Positions 45,560 to 53,666 of a stretch of 64,000 bases of DNA are shown here, one piece after another. The position numbers and the translations under genes were made by a program. Origin of the DNA: Tessaracoccus oleiagri (lineage in GTDB: Bacteria > Actinomycetota > Actinomycetes > Propionibacteriales > Propionibacteriaceae); the NCBI RefSeq assembly GCF_900103275.1, contig NZ_FNGP01000001.1, positions 868,001 through 932,000 on the forward strand. The letters are read 5' to 3'. Below the pieces are notes generated by a model, which worked only from the letters and a program-made list of their open reading frames with translations, was not told where the DNA came from and ran no database searches. Each line of letters opens with the position of its first letter. Position 1 is the first letter of the stretch.

Positions 45560-46867
45560 TCAGGCGGGGAGCTTGCCGCGCTGCGCCTCCGTGCGGTGCA
45601 GCAGCTCGCCCGCGTGCGGAACGACCAGCGTGTCCGGGTCCGCCTCGAAGGCCGCGAGGTCCACGTCGGAGGGGTCGAGGTAGTTGAGGCTGATCCGCTC
45701 GACGACCTCGCGCGGGATCCCCGTCGCGAGCGTCACCGTGACGCGGTTGGTCTCCACGCCGGTCTCGGGGTCGTAGTCGCCCAGGCCGCGCAGGTGCGTC
45801 GAGTGGGCGAGTTCGCCCCACGGGTGGTCCTTGAACCGCTCCCACTGGCCGACGAAGTACTGGCGGTTGTGGTAGCCGATGTCCTCGATGCCCGGGTGCA
45901 TCACCGACACCTGCTTGATGTGCGGCGCATAGATGATGAGTTCGCCCCCGTCGGCGACGACGGGCTCGAGCTTGTAGAAGCCCTTGGCGCCGGTCCACAT
46001 GTCCTCGTACATCTCGGGGATTATCGAGACCACCCGCTTGTACGCCTTGGGCACGTACTTCACGTGCACCTGGCTCGACACCTCGGCGCACGCCTCCCAG
46101 GCGGCCCGCGAGTCGCCGAAGGCCATGAACTGCAGGTCGTCGCTGCCCGGCTTCACGATCATGCCGAGCAGGAGCTTCGTCGACGGGATCAGCTCGGCGG
46201 CCGCGTCGATCATCTGCCGGACGGGCGTGATGCCGGTGGTGCCGATCATCTCGAAGCTCGTGATGAGGGCGCCCACCCAGTGCGACATGTCGATCACGTC
46301 GTGCCCGGAGAGGCCGGGGAAGAAGTACTTGTTGCCGCCGGAGATGCCGACCACCTCGTGCGGCAGCACGGGGCCGAGGATGAGCGAGATGTCGGTGTCG
46401 ACCACCATCTTGTTGACGTGGACGGTCATGTCGCGGTCCGTGAGCCGGCCGCCCGTCAGCTCGCCGATCCGCGCCGCGGGGATGGTGCCGAGGTTCGCGA
46501 AGGTCTCCTCGTTGCGCCAGTCGTGGTTGAAGATCCTCCAGCCGGGGTAGGTCTCCTCGAACCGGCCGGGCTCGCAGCCCATCAGCTTCCCGATCGCGGC
46601 GTCGTTCATGTAGTCGTGGGTGCCCAGCGCGATCACGACGCGCACGTCGGCGGGGCGGTCGCCCAGCGCCTCGTGGACGATCTTCGTCACCACGTCCACC
46701 GGGGCGTGACGGGTCCCGTCGGGAACGATGAACGTCACGCGCTTGCCGTCGAAGTCGTAGGCGCGCAACTGCTCGAGGACGAACGCGCGGATCTGGTCGT
46801 GGCTGAGGACCTGATCGGGCCCGCCGATGCGGGCGGCCTCGTCGATCCCGGGGTAAAGGCTGGTCAT
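45560..46867 (-). CDS. LarA-like nickel-dependent hydroxyacid racemase/epimerase (DUF2088)
   Basis: The 435-residue enzyme uses the nickel-pincer nucleotide to move hydride at C2 of a 2-hydroxyacid. By motif and spacing the key LarA residues are present: Asp50 and Arg53 in PDGTR, His84 in ALGTH, His170 in LPHEVVG, Lys180 in GGNKYFFPG (cofactor attachment) and His196 in MSHW. Relatives include lactate racemase, malate racemase and a D-gluconate 2-epimerase. The context (uxaC, uxuB, a kinase and gnd, plus cofactor genes in the uronate operon) favours a sugar-acid 2-epimerase such as mannonate-gluconate, but this is inference. A nearby ldh makes lactate racemase the main alternative. It is monocistronic, between two hairpin terminators. 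Confidence 0.88.
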   Translation of the reverse strand: MTSLYPGIDEAARIGGPDQVLSHDQIRAFVLEQLRAYDFDGKRVTFIVPDGTRHAPVDVVTKIVHEALGDRPADVRVVIALGTHDYMNDAAIGKLMGCEPGRFEETYPGWRIFNHDWRNEETFANLGTIPAARIGELTGGRLTDRDMTVHVNKMVVDTDISLILGPVLPHEVVGISGGNKYFFPGLSGHDVIDMSHWVGALITSFEMIGTTGITPVRQMIDAAAELIPSTKLLLGMIVKPGSDDLQFMAFGDSRAAWEACAEVSSQVHVKYVPKAYKRVVSIIPEMYEDMWTGAKGFYKLEPVVADGGELIIYAPHIKQVSVMHPGIEDIGYHNRQYFVGQWERFKDHPWGELAHSTHLRGLGDYDPETGVETNRVTVTLATGIPREVVERISLNYLDPSDVDLAAFEADPDTLVVPHAGELLHRTEAQRGKLPA

Positions 46868-47041
46868 GAGCCATACCTACCACAGGGCGGTTCGCGGGTC
46901 TCTCCGCTGGGCCAAGTTGGCAAAAGGTGCCGTCGGGTCTCGGCCCGGCCAAGCCGCCAGCGATTCCTACTTGCACCAGCCATGCATCGCAGGTGTACGT
47001 AGGAAACGCAGGTGAACGTGGTGGGCGGGTAGGAACGACGA
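46868..47041. promoter_or_regulatory. larA-like promoter region
   Basis: This 174-nt stretch upstream of the LarA-like gene contains an imperfect TTGCC-N5 half (minus strand, 46910-46923) and short repeats of ACGTAGG/CGCAGGTG (46997-47020). No convincing -10 or -35 box was found. Confidence 0.25.
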
Positions 47042-47073
47042 ACGGCGCCGGGCCCCGAGGGGTCCGACGCCGT
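47042..47073 (-). terminator. Hairpin terminator after the kinase gene
   Basis: ACGGCG and CGCCGT arms enclose a nested CCCC/GGGG stem downstream of the PfkB-type gene. The trailing T-run is poor, so termination strength is uncertain. Confidence 0.5.
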
Positions 47074-47087
47074 CCGATGCGGTTTCG

Positions 47088-48161
47088 TCAGCGCTTGACG
47101 CGGGCGTTGCCCGACCAGATGGACCAGACCTGGTCCTCGTCGGCCGGTGCGCCGTAGTCGTAAATGCTGGTGGCCGCCAGCGCGCCGGTGGCCCAGCCGA
47201 ACTGCATGCACTGCTCGGGCTTCCAGCCCTTGAGGATGCCGTACAGCACGCCACCGATGGAGCCGTCGCCGCCGCCGATGCGGTCGATGACGTCGATGTC
47301 GCGGAGCTCGGCGACGTTGAACTCGCCCTCGCCCCACAGGATCATGCCCCACTTGTGCTGGTTGGCCGAGACGACCTCACGCAGCGATGTGCCGATGTAC
47401 TGCGCGTCCGGGTACTGCTCCTGGATGCGGCCGATCATCTGCTTGAACGACTCGATCTCCTCGGCGATGTCCTTGCCGCCGGCCTCGGGGCCCTGGATCC
47501 CCAGGCAGAGCTGGAAGTCCTCCTCGTTGCCGTACAGCACGTCGCAGAGGCTCGCGATCTCGCGGAACGCGGCCGACAGCTCCTCCTCGCGGCCCTTCCA
47601 GAAGGTGGCGCGGTAGTTGAGGTCGAAGCTGATCCGGGTGCCGTGCTCCTTGGCCTTGCGGGCCACCTCGACGCAGAACTTCGACGTCTCGGGCGACAGC
47701 GCGGCGATCAGGCCGGACAGGTGCAGGATCTTCACGCCCTCGTCACCGAACAGCTTGTCGAGGTCGAAGTCCTCGACCTTCAGCGTCCGTCCGACCTCAC
47801 CCGCGCGGTCGTTCCACACGCGCGGGCCGCGGCCTCCGTAGCCGGAGTCGGCGATGTTGAACTGGTGTCGGTAGCCCCAGGCGTCGCCCTGCGGCACGTC
47901 GGGGCCCTCGTACGCCATACCGCGGGCACGCAGGTTGGCCTTGATGAACGCCGAGATGGGCGAGCCCTCCACGAAGTTCGTCAGCACCTTGACCGGCAGG
48001 CCCAGGTGGGACGCCACGGAGGCGACGTTCGACTCGGCCGAGGTGGCCTGCATCAGGAAGCGGTCCGAGTAGTGGACCGGCTGGCGGTTCTCGGGGGTGA
48101 TCCGCACACCCATGGACGTGGGGGTGACGAGCGCCCACTTCGCGTCTTCACGCAACTGCAT
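47088..48161 (-). CDS. PfkB-family sugar-acid kinase (KDG kinase-like)
   Basis: The 357-residue kinase has the C-terminal PfkB signature as DRIGGGDGSIGG with catalytic base Asp299, slightly altered from the usual GAGDAF. FDLNYRATFW (about residues 179-188) is a feature of 2-keto-3-deoxygluconate kinases. Either it phosphorylates KDG or, as its place before gnd suggests, a related sugar acid such as gluconate. The latter is not a known activity of the PfkB kinases that I recall, so it is a hypothesis. It follows gnd by 21 nt on the same strand. Confidence 0.83.
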   Translation of the reverse strand: MQLREDAKWALVTPTSMGVRITPENRQPVHYSDRFLMQATSAESNVASVASHLGLPVKVLTNFVEGSPISAFIKANLRARGMAYEGPDVPQGDAWGYRHQFNIADSGYGGRGPRVWNDRAGEVGRTLKVEDFDLDKLFGDEGVKILHLSGLIAALSPETSKFCVEVARKAKEHGTRISFDLNYRATFWKGREEELSAAFREIASLCDVLYGNEEDFQLCLGIQGPEAGGKDIAEEIESFKQMIGRIQEQYPDAQYIGTSLREVVSANQHKWGMILWGEGEFNVAELRDIDVIDRIGGGDGSIGGVLYGILKGWKPEQCMQFGWATGALAATSIYDYGAPADEDQVWSIWSGNARVKR

Positions 48162-48182
48162 GTCGGTTCGGCTCCTCTCAGC

Positions 48183-49637
48183 TCACCACTGGACTTCGGC
48201 GCGGCCGTCTTCCGCCCACATGGTGTGGAAGGCGCCCTCGGCGTCGGTCCGCTGGTAGGTGTGGGCGCCGAAGAAGTCGCGCTGGCCCTGGATGAGGGCG
48301 GCGGGCAGACGCTCGGAGCGGACACCGTCGTAGTAGGACAGCGACGAGGAGAACACCGGCACCGGCACGCCGTGCAGGGTGGCCTGGGAGACGACGCGTC
48401 GCCAGGACGGCAGGGCGTCGACGATGCGCTCGTAGAAGTACGAGTCGCCGATCAGCAGGGGGAGCTTGGCGTCGGCGTCGTAGGCGCGGGTGATCTCGTT
48501 GAGGAACTGGGCCCGGATGATGCAGCCGCCGCGCCAGATGCGGGCGAGCGCGCCGAGGTTGATGTCCCAGCCGTAGGCCTCGGCCGCGGCCTGGATCTCG
48601 TTGAAGCCCTGCGAGTAGGCGACGAGCTTCGACGCGTAGAGCGCCTTGCGGACGTCCTCGATGAACGCCTCGCGGTCCTCGACGTTCCACTCCTGCGCCT
48701 CGCCGGCGAAGCCTTGGGCCGCCGCGCGCTGGGCGGGGGAGGAGGAGAGGCCGCGCGCGAACGTCGCCTCGCCGATGCCGGTCACCGGGACGCCGAGGTC
48801 GAGGGCGGTCTGCACGGTCCAGGCGCCGGTGCCCTTCTGGGCGGCGGCGTCGACGATCACGTCGACGAGCGGCTTGTCGGTCTTGGCGTCCACCTGACGG
48901 AGGACCTCGACGGAGACCTCCATGAGGTAGGAGTCGAGCTCGCCCTTGTTCCACTCGGCGAAGATGTCGGCGATCTCGGCGGGGCTCAGGCCCAGCGAGC
49001 GGCGCAGCAGGTCGTAGGCCTCGCCGATGACCTGCATGTCGGCGTACTCGATGCCGTTGTGGACCATCTTCACGAAGTGGCCGGCCCCGTCGGCGCCGAT
49101 GTAGGTGCAGCAGGGCTCGCCGTCGACGTGCGCGGAGATCTTCTCGAACATGGGACCGAGGCGGTCGTAGGACTGGGGGGAGCCGCCGGGCATGATCGAG
49201 GGGCCCCAGAGGGCGCCCTCCTCGCCGCCGGAGACGCCGGTGCCCACGAAGTGGAGGCCGCGCTCCTTGAGGGCGGCCTCGCGGCGGCGGGTGTCGGTGA
49301 ACAGCGAGTTGCCGCAGTCGACGATGATGTCGCCCTCCTCCATGCGGGAGGCGAGTTCCTCGATGACCGCGTCGGTGGGGGCGCCGGCCTTGACCATGAT
49401 GATGGCGACACGGGGACGCGACAGCGAGCCGACGAAGTCCTCCATGTTCTCGGAGGGGATGAACTCACCCTCGCTGCCGTGCTCGGTGTAGACCTCTTCG
49501 GTCTTGGCGCTGCTGCGGTTGTGGATGGCCACCTTGTAGCCATTGCGGGCAAGGTTGCGGGCGAGGTTCGAGCCCATCACACCCATGCCGGTGACGCCGA
49601 TGTCGGCGGAGGCGGGAGCGGGAATCGGAAGAGCCAT
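48183..49637 (-). CDS. gnd: 6-Phosphogluconate dehydrogenase, decarboxylating
   Basis: The 484-residue enzyme oxidises 6-phosphogluconate to ribulose 5-phosphate and CO2, usually with NADP. It has the N-terminal GMGVMGSNLARN, catalytic GVSGGEEGA, KMVHNGIEYADMQ (catalytic Lys), and the long C-terminal helical domain with GQRDFFGAHTYQR. The full length matches the long form. It heads a two-gene operon with the PfkB kinase, an arrangement that suggests 6-phosphogluconate is produced by the neighbouring enzyme. Confidence 0.96.
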   Translation of the reverse strand: MALPIPAPASADIGVTGMGVMGSNLARNLARNGYKVAIHNRSSAKTEEVYTEHGSEGEFIPSENMEDFVGSLSRPRVAIIMVKAGAPTDAVIEELASRMEEGDIIVDCGNSLFTDTRRREAALKERGLHFVGTGVSGGEEGALWGPSIMPGGSPQSYDRLGPMFEKISAHVDGEPCCTYIGADGAGHFVKMVHNGIEYADMQVIGEAYDLLRRSLGLSPAEIADIFAEWNKGELDSYLMEVSVEVLRQVDAKTDKPLVDVIVDAAAQKGTGAWTVQTALDLGVPVTGIGEATFARGLSSSPAQRAAAQGFAGEAQEWNVEDREAFIEDVRKALYASKLVAYSQGFNEIQAAAEAYGWDINLGALARIWRGGCIIRAQFLNEITRAYDADAKLPLLIGDSYFYERIVDALPSWRRVVSQATLHGVPVPVFSSSLSYYDGVRSERLPAALIQGQRDFFGAHTYQRTDAEGAFHTMWAEDGRAEVQW

Positions 49638-49881
49638 GTTCCATCCTTACTGAGAGTCTTCTAGTGGCTATAGCTTCGTCGGTCGGCAGGCGCCCTGAGG
49701 GAAGTTGCCAGTTCTTGCTCAGGGGCAGCGGCCGGTTGCCGCGCACGAAACGCGCGGCCCGCGGAGGGCTGGCGCCATCATCGGAAATTAACGGCAACTT
49801 TGACAACTCTGCTGGTTTTGTTGGTTCCCTAGAGGGTATCGCGATCAGGGGTACGCGAAGCCGACGAAGGAGTGAATGTTC
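49638..49881. promoter_or_regulatory. gnd-GH3 divergent promoter region
   Basis: This 244-nt region holds TTGCCAGTTCTTGC (49705-49718), fitting TTGCC-N5-TTGC, and a related GGCAACTTTGACAAC (49793-49807). A TTGACA (49800-49805) has no acceptable -10 at normal spacing. Promoters for gnd-kinase and GH3-HAD must lie here. Confidence 0.35.
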
Positions 49882-51645
49882 ATGGTGGACCTCAAAGCCC
49901 AGCCGTTCAATCTCGACGACGAGGGGGTGGCCTGGGTCGAGCAGACCATCGCCGCCATGACCGACGAGGAGAAGATCGGTCAGCTGTTCGTCAACATGGG
50001 GGCCGAGCGTACGGAGGAGTACCTCACCGGCGTCCTCGACACCTACCACATCGGCGCCGTGCGCTATCAGCCCAGCAAGGCGGAGGAGGTCTGGGAGCAG
50101 AACTACATCCTGCAGGCCAAGTCGAAGATCCCGATGCTGATCGCCGCCAACACGGAGGCCGGGGGCAACGGCGCTTGCACCGACGGCACGTACGTCGGCT
50201 GGGAGGCGAAGGTCGCCGCCACGGGGGACGTGCGCTACGCCTACGAGCTGGGACGCATCTCGGGCATCGAGGCCTCCGCCGTCGGCTGCAACTGGTCGTT
50301 CGCCCCGATCGTCGACATCTACCGCAACTGGCGCAACCCCATCGTCTCCCGCCGCACCTGGGGCGAGGACGCCGACCTGGTCCTCGAGATGAGCCTCGCC
50401 TACATGAAGGGCATCCAGGAGTCCGGCATCGCCCCCGCCGCCAAGCACTGGCCCGGCGACGGCATCGACGAGCGCGACCAGCACCTCTCGCAGGCCCCCA
50501 ACTGGCTCTCCACCGACGAGTGGGACGCCACCTTCGGCAAGCTCTACAAGGGCCTCTTCGACGCGGGCCTGCCGTCGCTGATGACCGGCCACATCGCGCT
50601 GCCCTCCTACCAGAAGCACTTCAACCCCGACATGCGCGACGAGGACATCCTCCCCGCCACGATCTCCAAGGAGATCAACACCAAGCTGCTCCGCGAGAAG
50701 CTCGGCTTCAACGGCGTCGTCGTGACGGACGCGTCGCACATGGTCGGCCTCACCGGCGCCGGCAAGCGCTCCGACCTCCTGCCCATGGCCATCGAGGCAG
50801 GTTGTGACCTGTGGCTCTTCTTCAACGACCCGGACGAGGACTTCCACTGGATGATGGAGGGCTGGAAGAGCGGCAAGCTCTCCGACAAGCGCCTCCACGA
50901 GGCGCTCACCCGCATCCTCGGGCTCAAGGCCATGCTCGGCCTCCACAAGCGGGAGCGCACCGAGCTGCTGCCCCCCAAGGAGGAGGCGCTGGCCCGCATC
51001 GGCCTCCCCGAGCACCAGAAGGTCGCGGAGGAGGTGGCGGACAAGGCCATCGCGCTCGTCAAGAACAAGCAGCCCGAGAACCTGCCGATCTCCACGGAGA
51101 AGTACCCGCGCGTGCTCGTCGTGCCCGTCGGCGCGGCCCCCAGCCCGTTCGCGATGATGGCCGAGGGCGCCGCCGGCCACCCCGCGGACAAGTTCGTCGA
51201 GCAGCTGAACGCGCGCGGCTACAAGGCCACCCGCTACGAGTCGCAGCTCGACAAGGTGCGCGGTAAGTCACCCGAGGAGGTCCGCCAGATCCTCGGCGAC
51301 GCGTACTCCGGCAAGTCGCCGATCTCGGACCTCACCGACAACTACGACCTCGTGATCTCCGTCGCCAACATCACCGGCCTCGGCCAGGCGATCGAGCGGC
51401 CCTACTGGCCCGGGACCAAGGGCACCCTCGACATGCCTTGGTACGTCCACGAGATCCCGACGATCCTCGTCTCCACCGCGTCGCCGAACGTCCTGCCCGA
51501 CATGGGGCAGGTCAAGACGTACATCAGCGCGTTCGACGACAAGGACTTCAACATCGAAATCCTCCTCGACAAGCTCGAGGGGAAGAGCGAGTTCGTCGGC
51601 AAGCCCGCCAACGAGATGTTCGTCTTCCCCGACACCCGGATCTGA
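49882..51645 (+). CDS. Glycoside hydrolase family 3 protein (NagZ-like active site)
   Basis: About 587 residues from ATG 49882 (AAGGAG nine bases upstream); ATG 49876 is also possible. It has an N-terminal GH3 barrel with the nucleophile Asp283 in VVTDASHM. KHWPGDG (188-194) is followed by a Asp199-x-His201 dyad, the arrangement seen in beta-N-acetylglucosaminidases of the NagZ type, some of which act as phosphorylases. A C-terminal second domain (about 380-587) is present. No signal peptide, so it is cytosolic. It is followed 10 nt later by a HAD phosphatase gene. It probably cleaves an imported glycoside; the sugar is not known. Confidence 0.87.
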   Translation: MVDLKAQPFNLDDEGVAWVEQTIAAMTDEEKIGQLFVNMGAERTEEYLTGVLDTYHIGAVRYQPSKAEEVWEQNYILQAKSKIPMLIAANTEAGGNGACTDGTYVGWEAKVAATGDVRYAYELGRISGIEASAVGCNWSFAPIVDIYRNWRNPIVSRRTWGEDADLVLEMSLAYMKGIQESGIAPAAKHWPGDGIDERDQHLSQAPNWLSTDEWDATFGKLYKGLFDAGLPSLMTGHIALPSYQKHFNPDMRDEDILPATISKEINTKLLREKLGFNGVVVTDASHMVGLTGAGKRSDLLPMAIEAGCDLWLFFNDPDEDFHWMMEGWKSGKLSDKRLHEALTRILGLKAMLGLHKRERTELLPPKEEALARIGLPEHQKVAEEVADKAIALVKNKQPENLPISTEKYPRVLVVPVGAAPSPFAMMAEGAAGHPADKFVEQLNARGYKATRYESQLDKVRGKSPEEVRQILGDAYSGKSPISDLTDNYDLVISVANITGLGQAIERPYWPGTKGTLDMPWYVHEIPTILVSTASPNVLPDMGQVKTYISAFDDKDFNIEILLDKLEGKSEFVGKPANEMFVFPDTRI

Positions 51646-51655
51646 TCGGAGCACC

Positions 51656-52561
51656 ATGACTGACGCGAAGCGACCCGAGCAGGCCCAGGCACTGGTGGAC
51701 TTCGGCCCCGAGAAGCGGTTCTTCGTCGGCATCGACTCCGACGGCTGCGCCATGGACGCGATGAACATCAAGCACCAGGAGTGCTTCACCCCGGCCTACA
51801 TCAAGTACTTCGACCTGCAGGCCGCGTCGACCCTCGTGCGCGAGACGGCGCTGTTCGTGAACCTCTACTCCACCACGCGCGGCCAGAACCGCTGGGTGGC
51901 GCTGGCCCGCCTGTTCGAGCTGCTCAAGCAGCGGCCCGAGGTGCTCGAACGCGGCGTGACGATCCCGGAGGGCAAGGAGCTGCAGAAGTTCCTCGACTCG
52001 GGCTATCCCCGCTCCGACAAGGGGATCGCCGCGTTCGCGGAGGAACACCCCTCCGACGAGATCCGCCAGTGCATCGAGTGGGGCAAGGGCGTCAACGAGT
52101 TGATCGCGTGGATGGTCCACGGCGCCGCCCCCTTCCCGGGCGTGCGGGAGGCCATCGAGGCCATGCAGGCGGAGGTGGACACCATCGTCGTGTCCGCCAC
52201 GCCCGTCGAGGCGCTCGAGCGCGAGTGGAACGAGCACGACCTCGCCAAGTACATGAAGGTCATCGCCGGGCAGGAGATGGGATCCAAGGCCGAGCACGTG
52301 CGCTGGGCGGCCAAGGACAAGTACGACCTCGACCACATCATGCTGATCGGCGACGCCCCCGGCGACCGGGACGCCGCCTTCAGCGAGGGCGTGCTGTTCT
52401 ACCCGATCAAGCCGGGGCTCGAGCGCGAGTCCTGGGCGAAGTTCAAGGACGAGGCGCTGCCACGCTTCCTGGCCGGCACCTACCGCGGCGCCTACCAGGA
52501 CCAGCTCGTCGCCGAGTACGAGGCGCTCCTGCCGGAGAAGCCCACCTGGCAGACCGTCTGA
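51656..52561 (+). CDS. HAD-superfamily phosphatase-like protein
   Basis: The 301-residue protein has the HAD core: Asp27 and Asp29 in GIDSDGC (motif I), VVSATP (motif II), a Lys in GSKAEH (motif III) and GDAPGDRDAA (motif IV). A large insert after motif I (about residues 35-140) is probably an alpha-helical cap. It acts on a phosphorylated small molecule; the cluster points to a sugar phosphate. It is translated 10 nt after the GH3 gene, so the two are likely one transcript, and this pairing is not one I recognise. Confidence 0.82.
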   Translation: MTDAKRPEQAQALVDFGPEKRFFVGIDSDGCAMDAMNIKHQECFTPAYIKYFDLQAASTLVRETALFVNLYSTTRGQNRWVALARLFELLKQRPEVLERGVTIPEGKELQKFLDSGYPRSDKGIAAFAEEHPSDEIRQCIEWGKGVNELIAWMVHGAAPFPGVREAIEAMQAEVDTIVVSATPVEALEREWNEHDLAKYMKVIAGQEMGSKAEHVRWAAKDKYDLDHIMLIGDAPGDRDAAFSEGVLFYPIKPGLERESWAKFKDEALPRFLAGTYRGAYQDQLVAEYEALLPEKPTWQTV

Positions 52562-52573
52562 CCGGCTGACCCG

Positions 52574-53533
52574 TCAGAGCGCCCGCTCGAGGCGCTCGGC
52601 GGTGTCCCGGATGGTGGCCGCGCTGGCGCGCAGGGCGGCGAGTTCGTCGTCGGAGAGCGGCAACTCGAGCTGCCGTCCCGCGCCGGCGGCGCTCACCACC
52701 GTCGGCACCGACATGCACATGCCCGACAGGCCGTACCAACCGTCGAGCCGGCGCGAGACCGGGAGGACGGCGTGCTCGTCGCGCAGGATCGCCTGCAGGA
52801 TGCGGGTCCCCGCCAGCCCGATCGCGTAGTTCGTGGCGCCCTTCCCGGCGATCACCTCGTAGGCCGCGTTGACGACCCGGTGCGCGATCTCGTCGCGCTT
52901 GGCCGCGCCGAGCCGTCCGGTGGATCGTTCCCAGTCGAGCAGCGGCACGCCGCCGATCGAGGAGGAGGTCCACAGCGGGATCTCGGTGTCGCCGTGCTCC
53001 CCGCACACGTAGGCGTGCACGTTGCTCACGGCGACGTCGCACTCCTCGGCGAGCAGCTGGCGGAGCCGCGACGAGTCGAGGACCGTGCCGGAGCCGATCA
53101 CCCGCTCCTGCGGCAGGCCGCTGATGTCGAGCGCCACCTGGGTTGTGACGTCGACGGGGTTGGTCACCAGCAGGAAGATCGCGTCGGGGGAGCGCTCGAC
53201 CAGGGGCGGGATCACGTGCGTCATCAGCCGGACCGTCGACTCCGCGAGGTCCAGCCGGGTCTGGCCCGGCTTCTGCTTCGCCCCGGCGGTGATCACGACC
53301 ACGTCGGAGTGCTCCGTCGCCGCCACGTCCGCCGAGCCCAGGATCGAGGCCTCCGGGAAGAACTGGCTGCCGTGGGCGAGGTCCAGCGCCTCAGCCTTCA
53401 CCTTCGCCTCGTTGACGTCCTGCAGGACCACCCGACGGGCCACCCCCGCCATGAGCGCGGCGTAGGCCAGCGACGACCCCACCGCGCCCGCACCGACGAT
53501 CGAAACCTTCGCGCCTTCTCGTTGCACAGTCAC
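52574..53533 (-). CDS. ldh: L-lactate dehydrogenase
   Basis: The 319-residue NAD enzyme interconverts pyruvate and L-lactate. It has the NAD motif GAGAVGSSLAYA, the specificity loop KQKPGQTRLDL (Gln for lactate rather than Arg for malate) and the catalytic His in GEHGDTE. A GTG start at 53533 gives the expected N-terminus. It is convergent with the HAD gene. L-lactate production beside a LarA-like gene makes lactate racemisation a possible alternative function for the latter. Confidence 0.94.
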   Translation of the reverse strand: MTVQREGAKVSIVGAGAVGSSLAYAALMAGVARRVVLQDVNEAKVKAEALDLAHGSQFFPEASILGSADVAATEHSDVVVITAGAKQKPGQTRLDLAESTVRLMTHVIPPLVERSPDAIFLLVTNPVDVTTQVALDISGLPQERVIGSGTVLDSSRLRQLLAEECDVAVSNVHAYVCGEHGDTEIPLWTSSSIGGVPLLDWERSTGRLGAAKRDEIAHRVVNAAYEVIAGKGATNYAIGLAGTRILQAILRDEHAVLPVSRRLDGWYGLSGMCMSVPTVVSAAGAGRQLELPLSDDELAALRASAATIRDTAERLERAL

Positions 53534-53666
53534 GGGGCCATCCTCTCAGGAGCCGCGGGCAGGGGCCCTCCCCACGCGGCGAGTCCCGGGGCACGCTCCC
53601 TGAGAGTTTCTTGAGATTCGGACGCGGGCCGAGGACGGCCAACGTGAAACCGCTAGTGTCGAGAGG

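Noticed and set aside
43677-46976. A very long antisense reading frame opposite the symporter and LarA-like genes
   Set aside because: It is a by-product of high GC third positions; the opposite-strand genes have recognisable families, motifs and ribosome-binding sites.
49800-49805. TTGACA as a GH3 promoter -35 box
   Set aside because: No acceptable -10 box at 16-18 nt; the best TA-rich stretch is 24 nt away.
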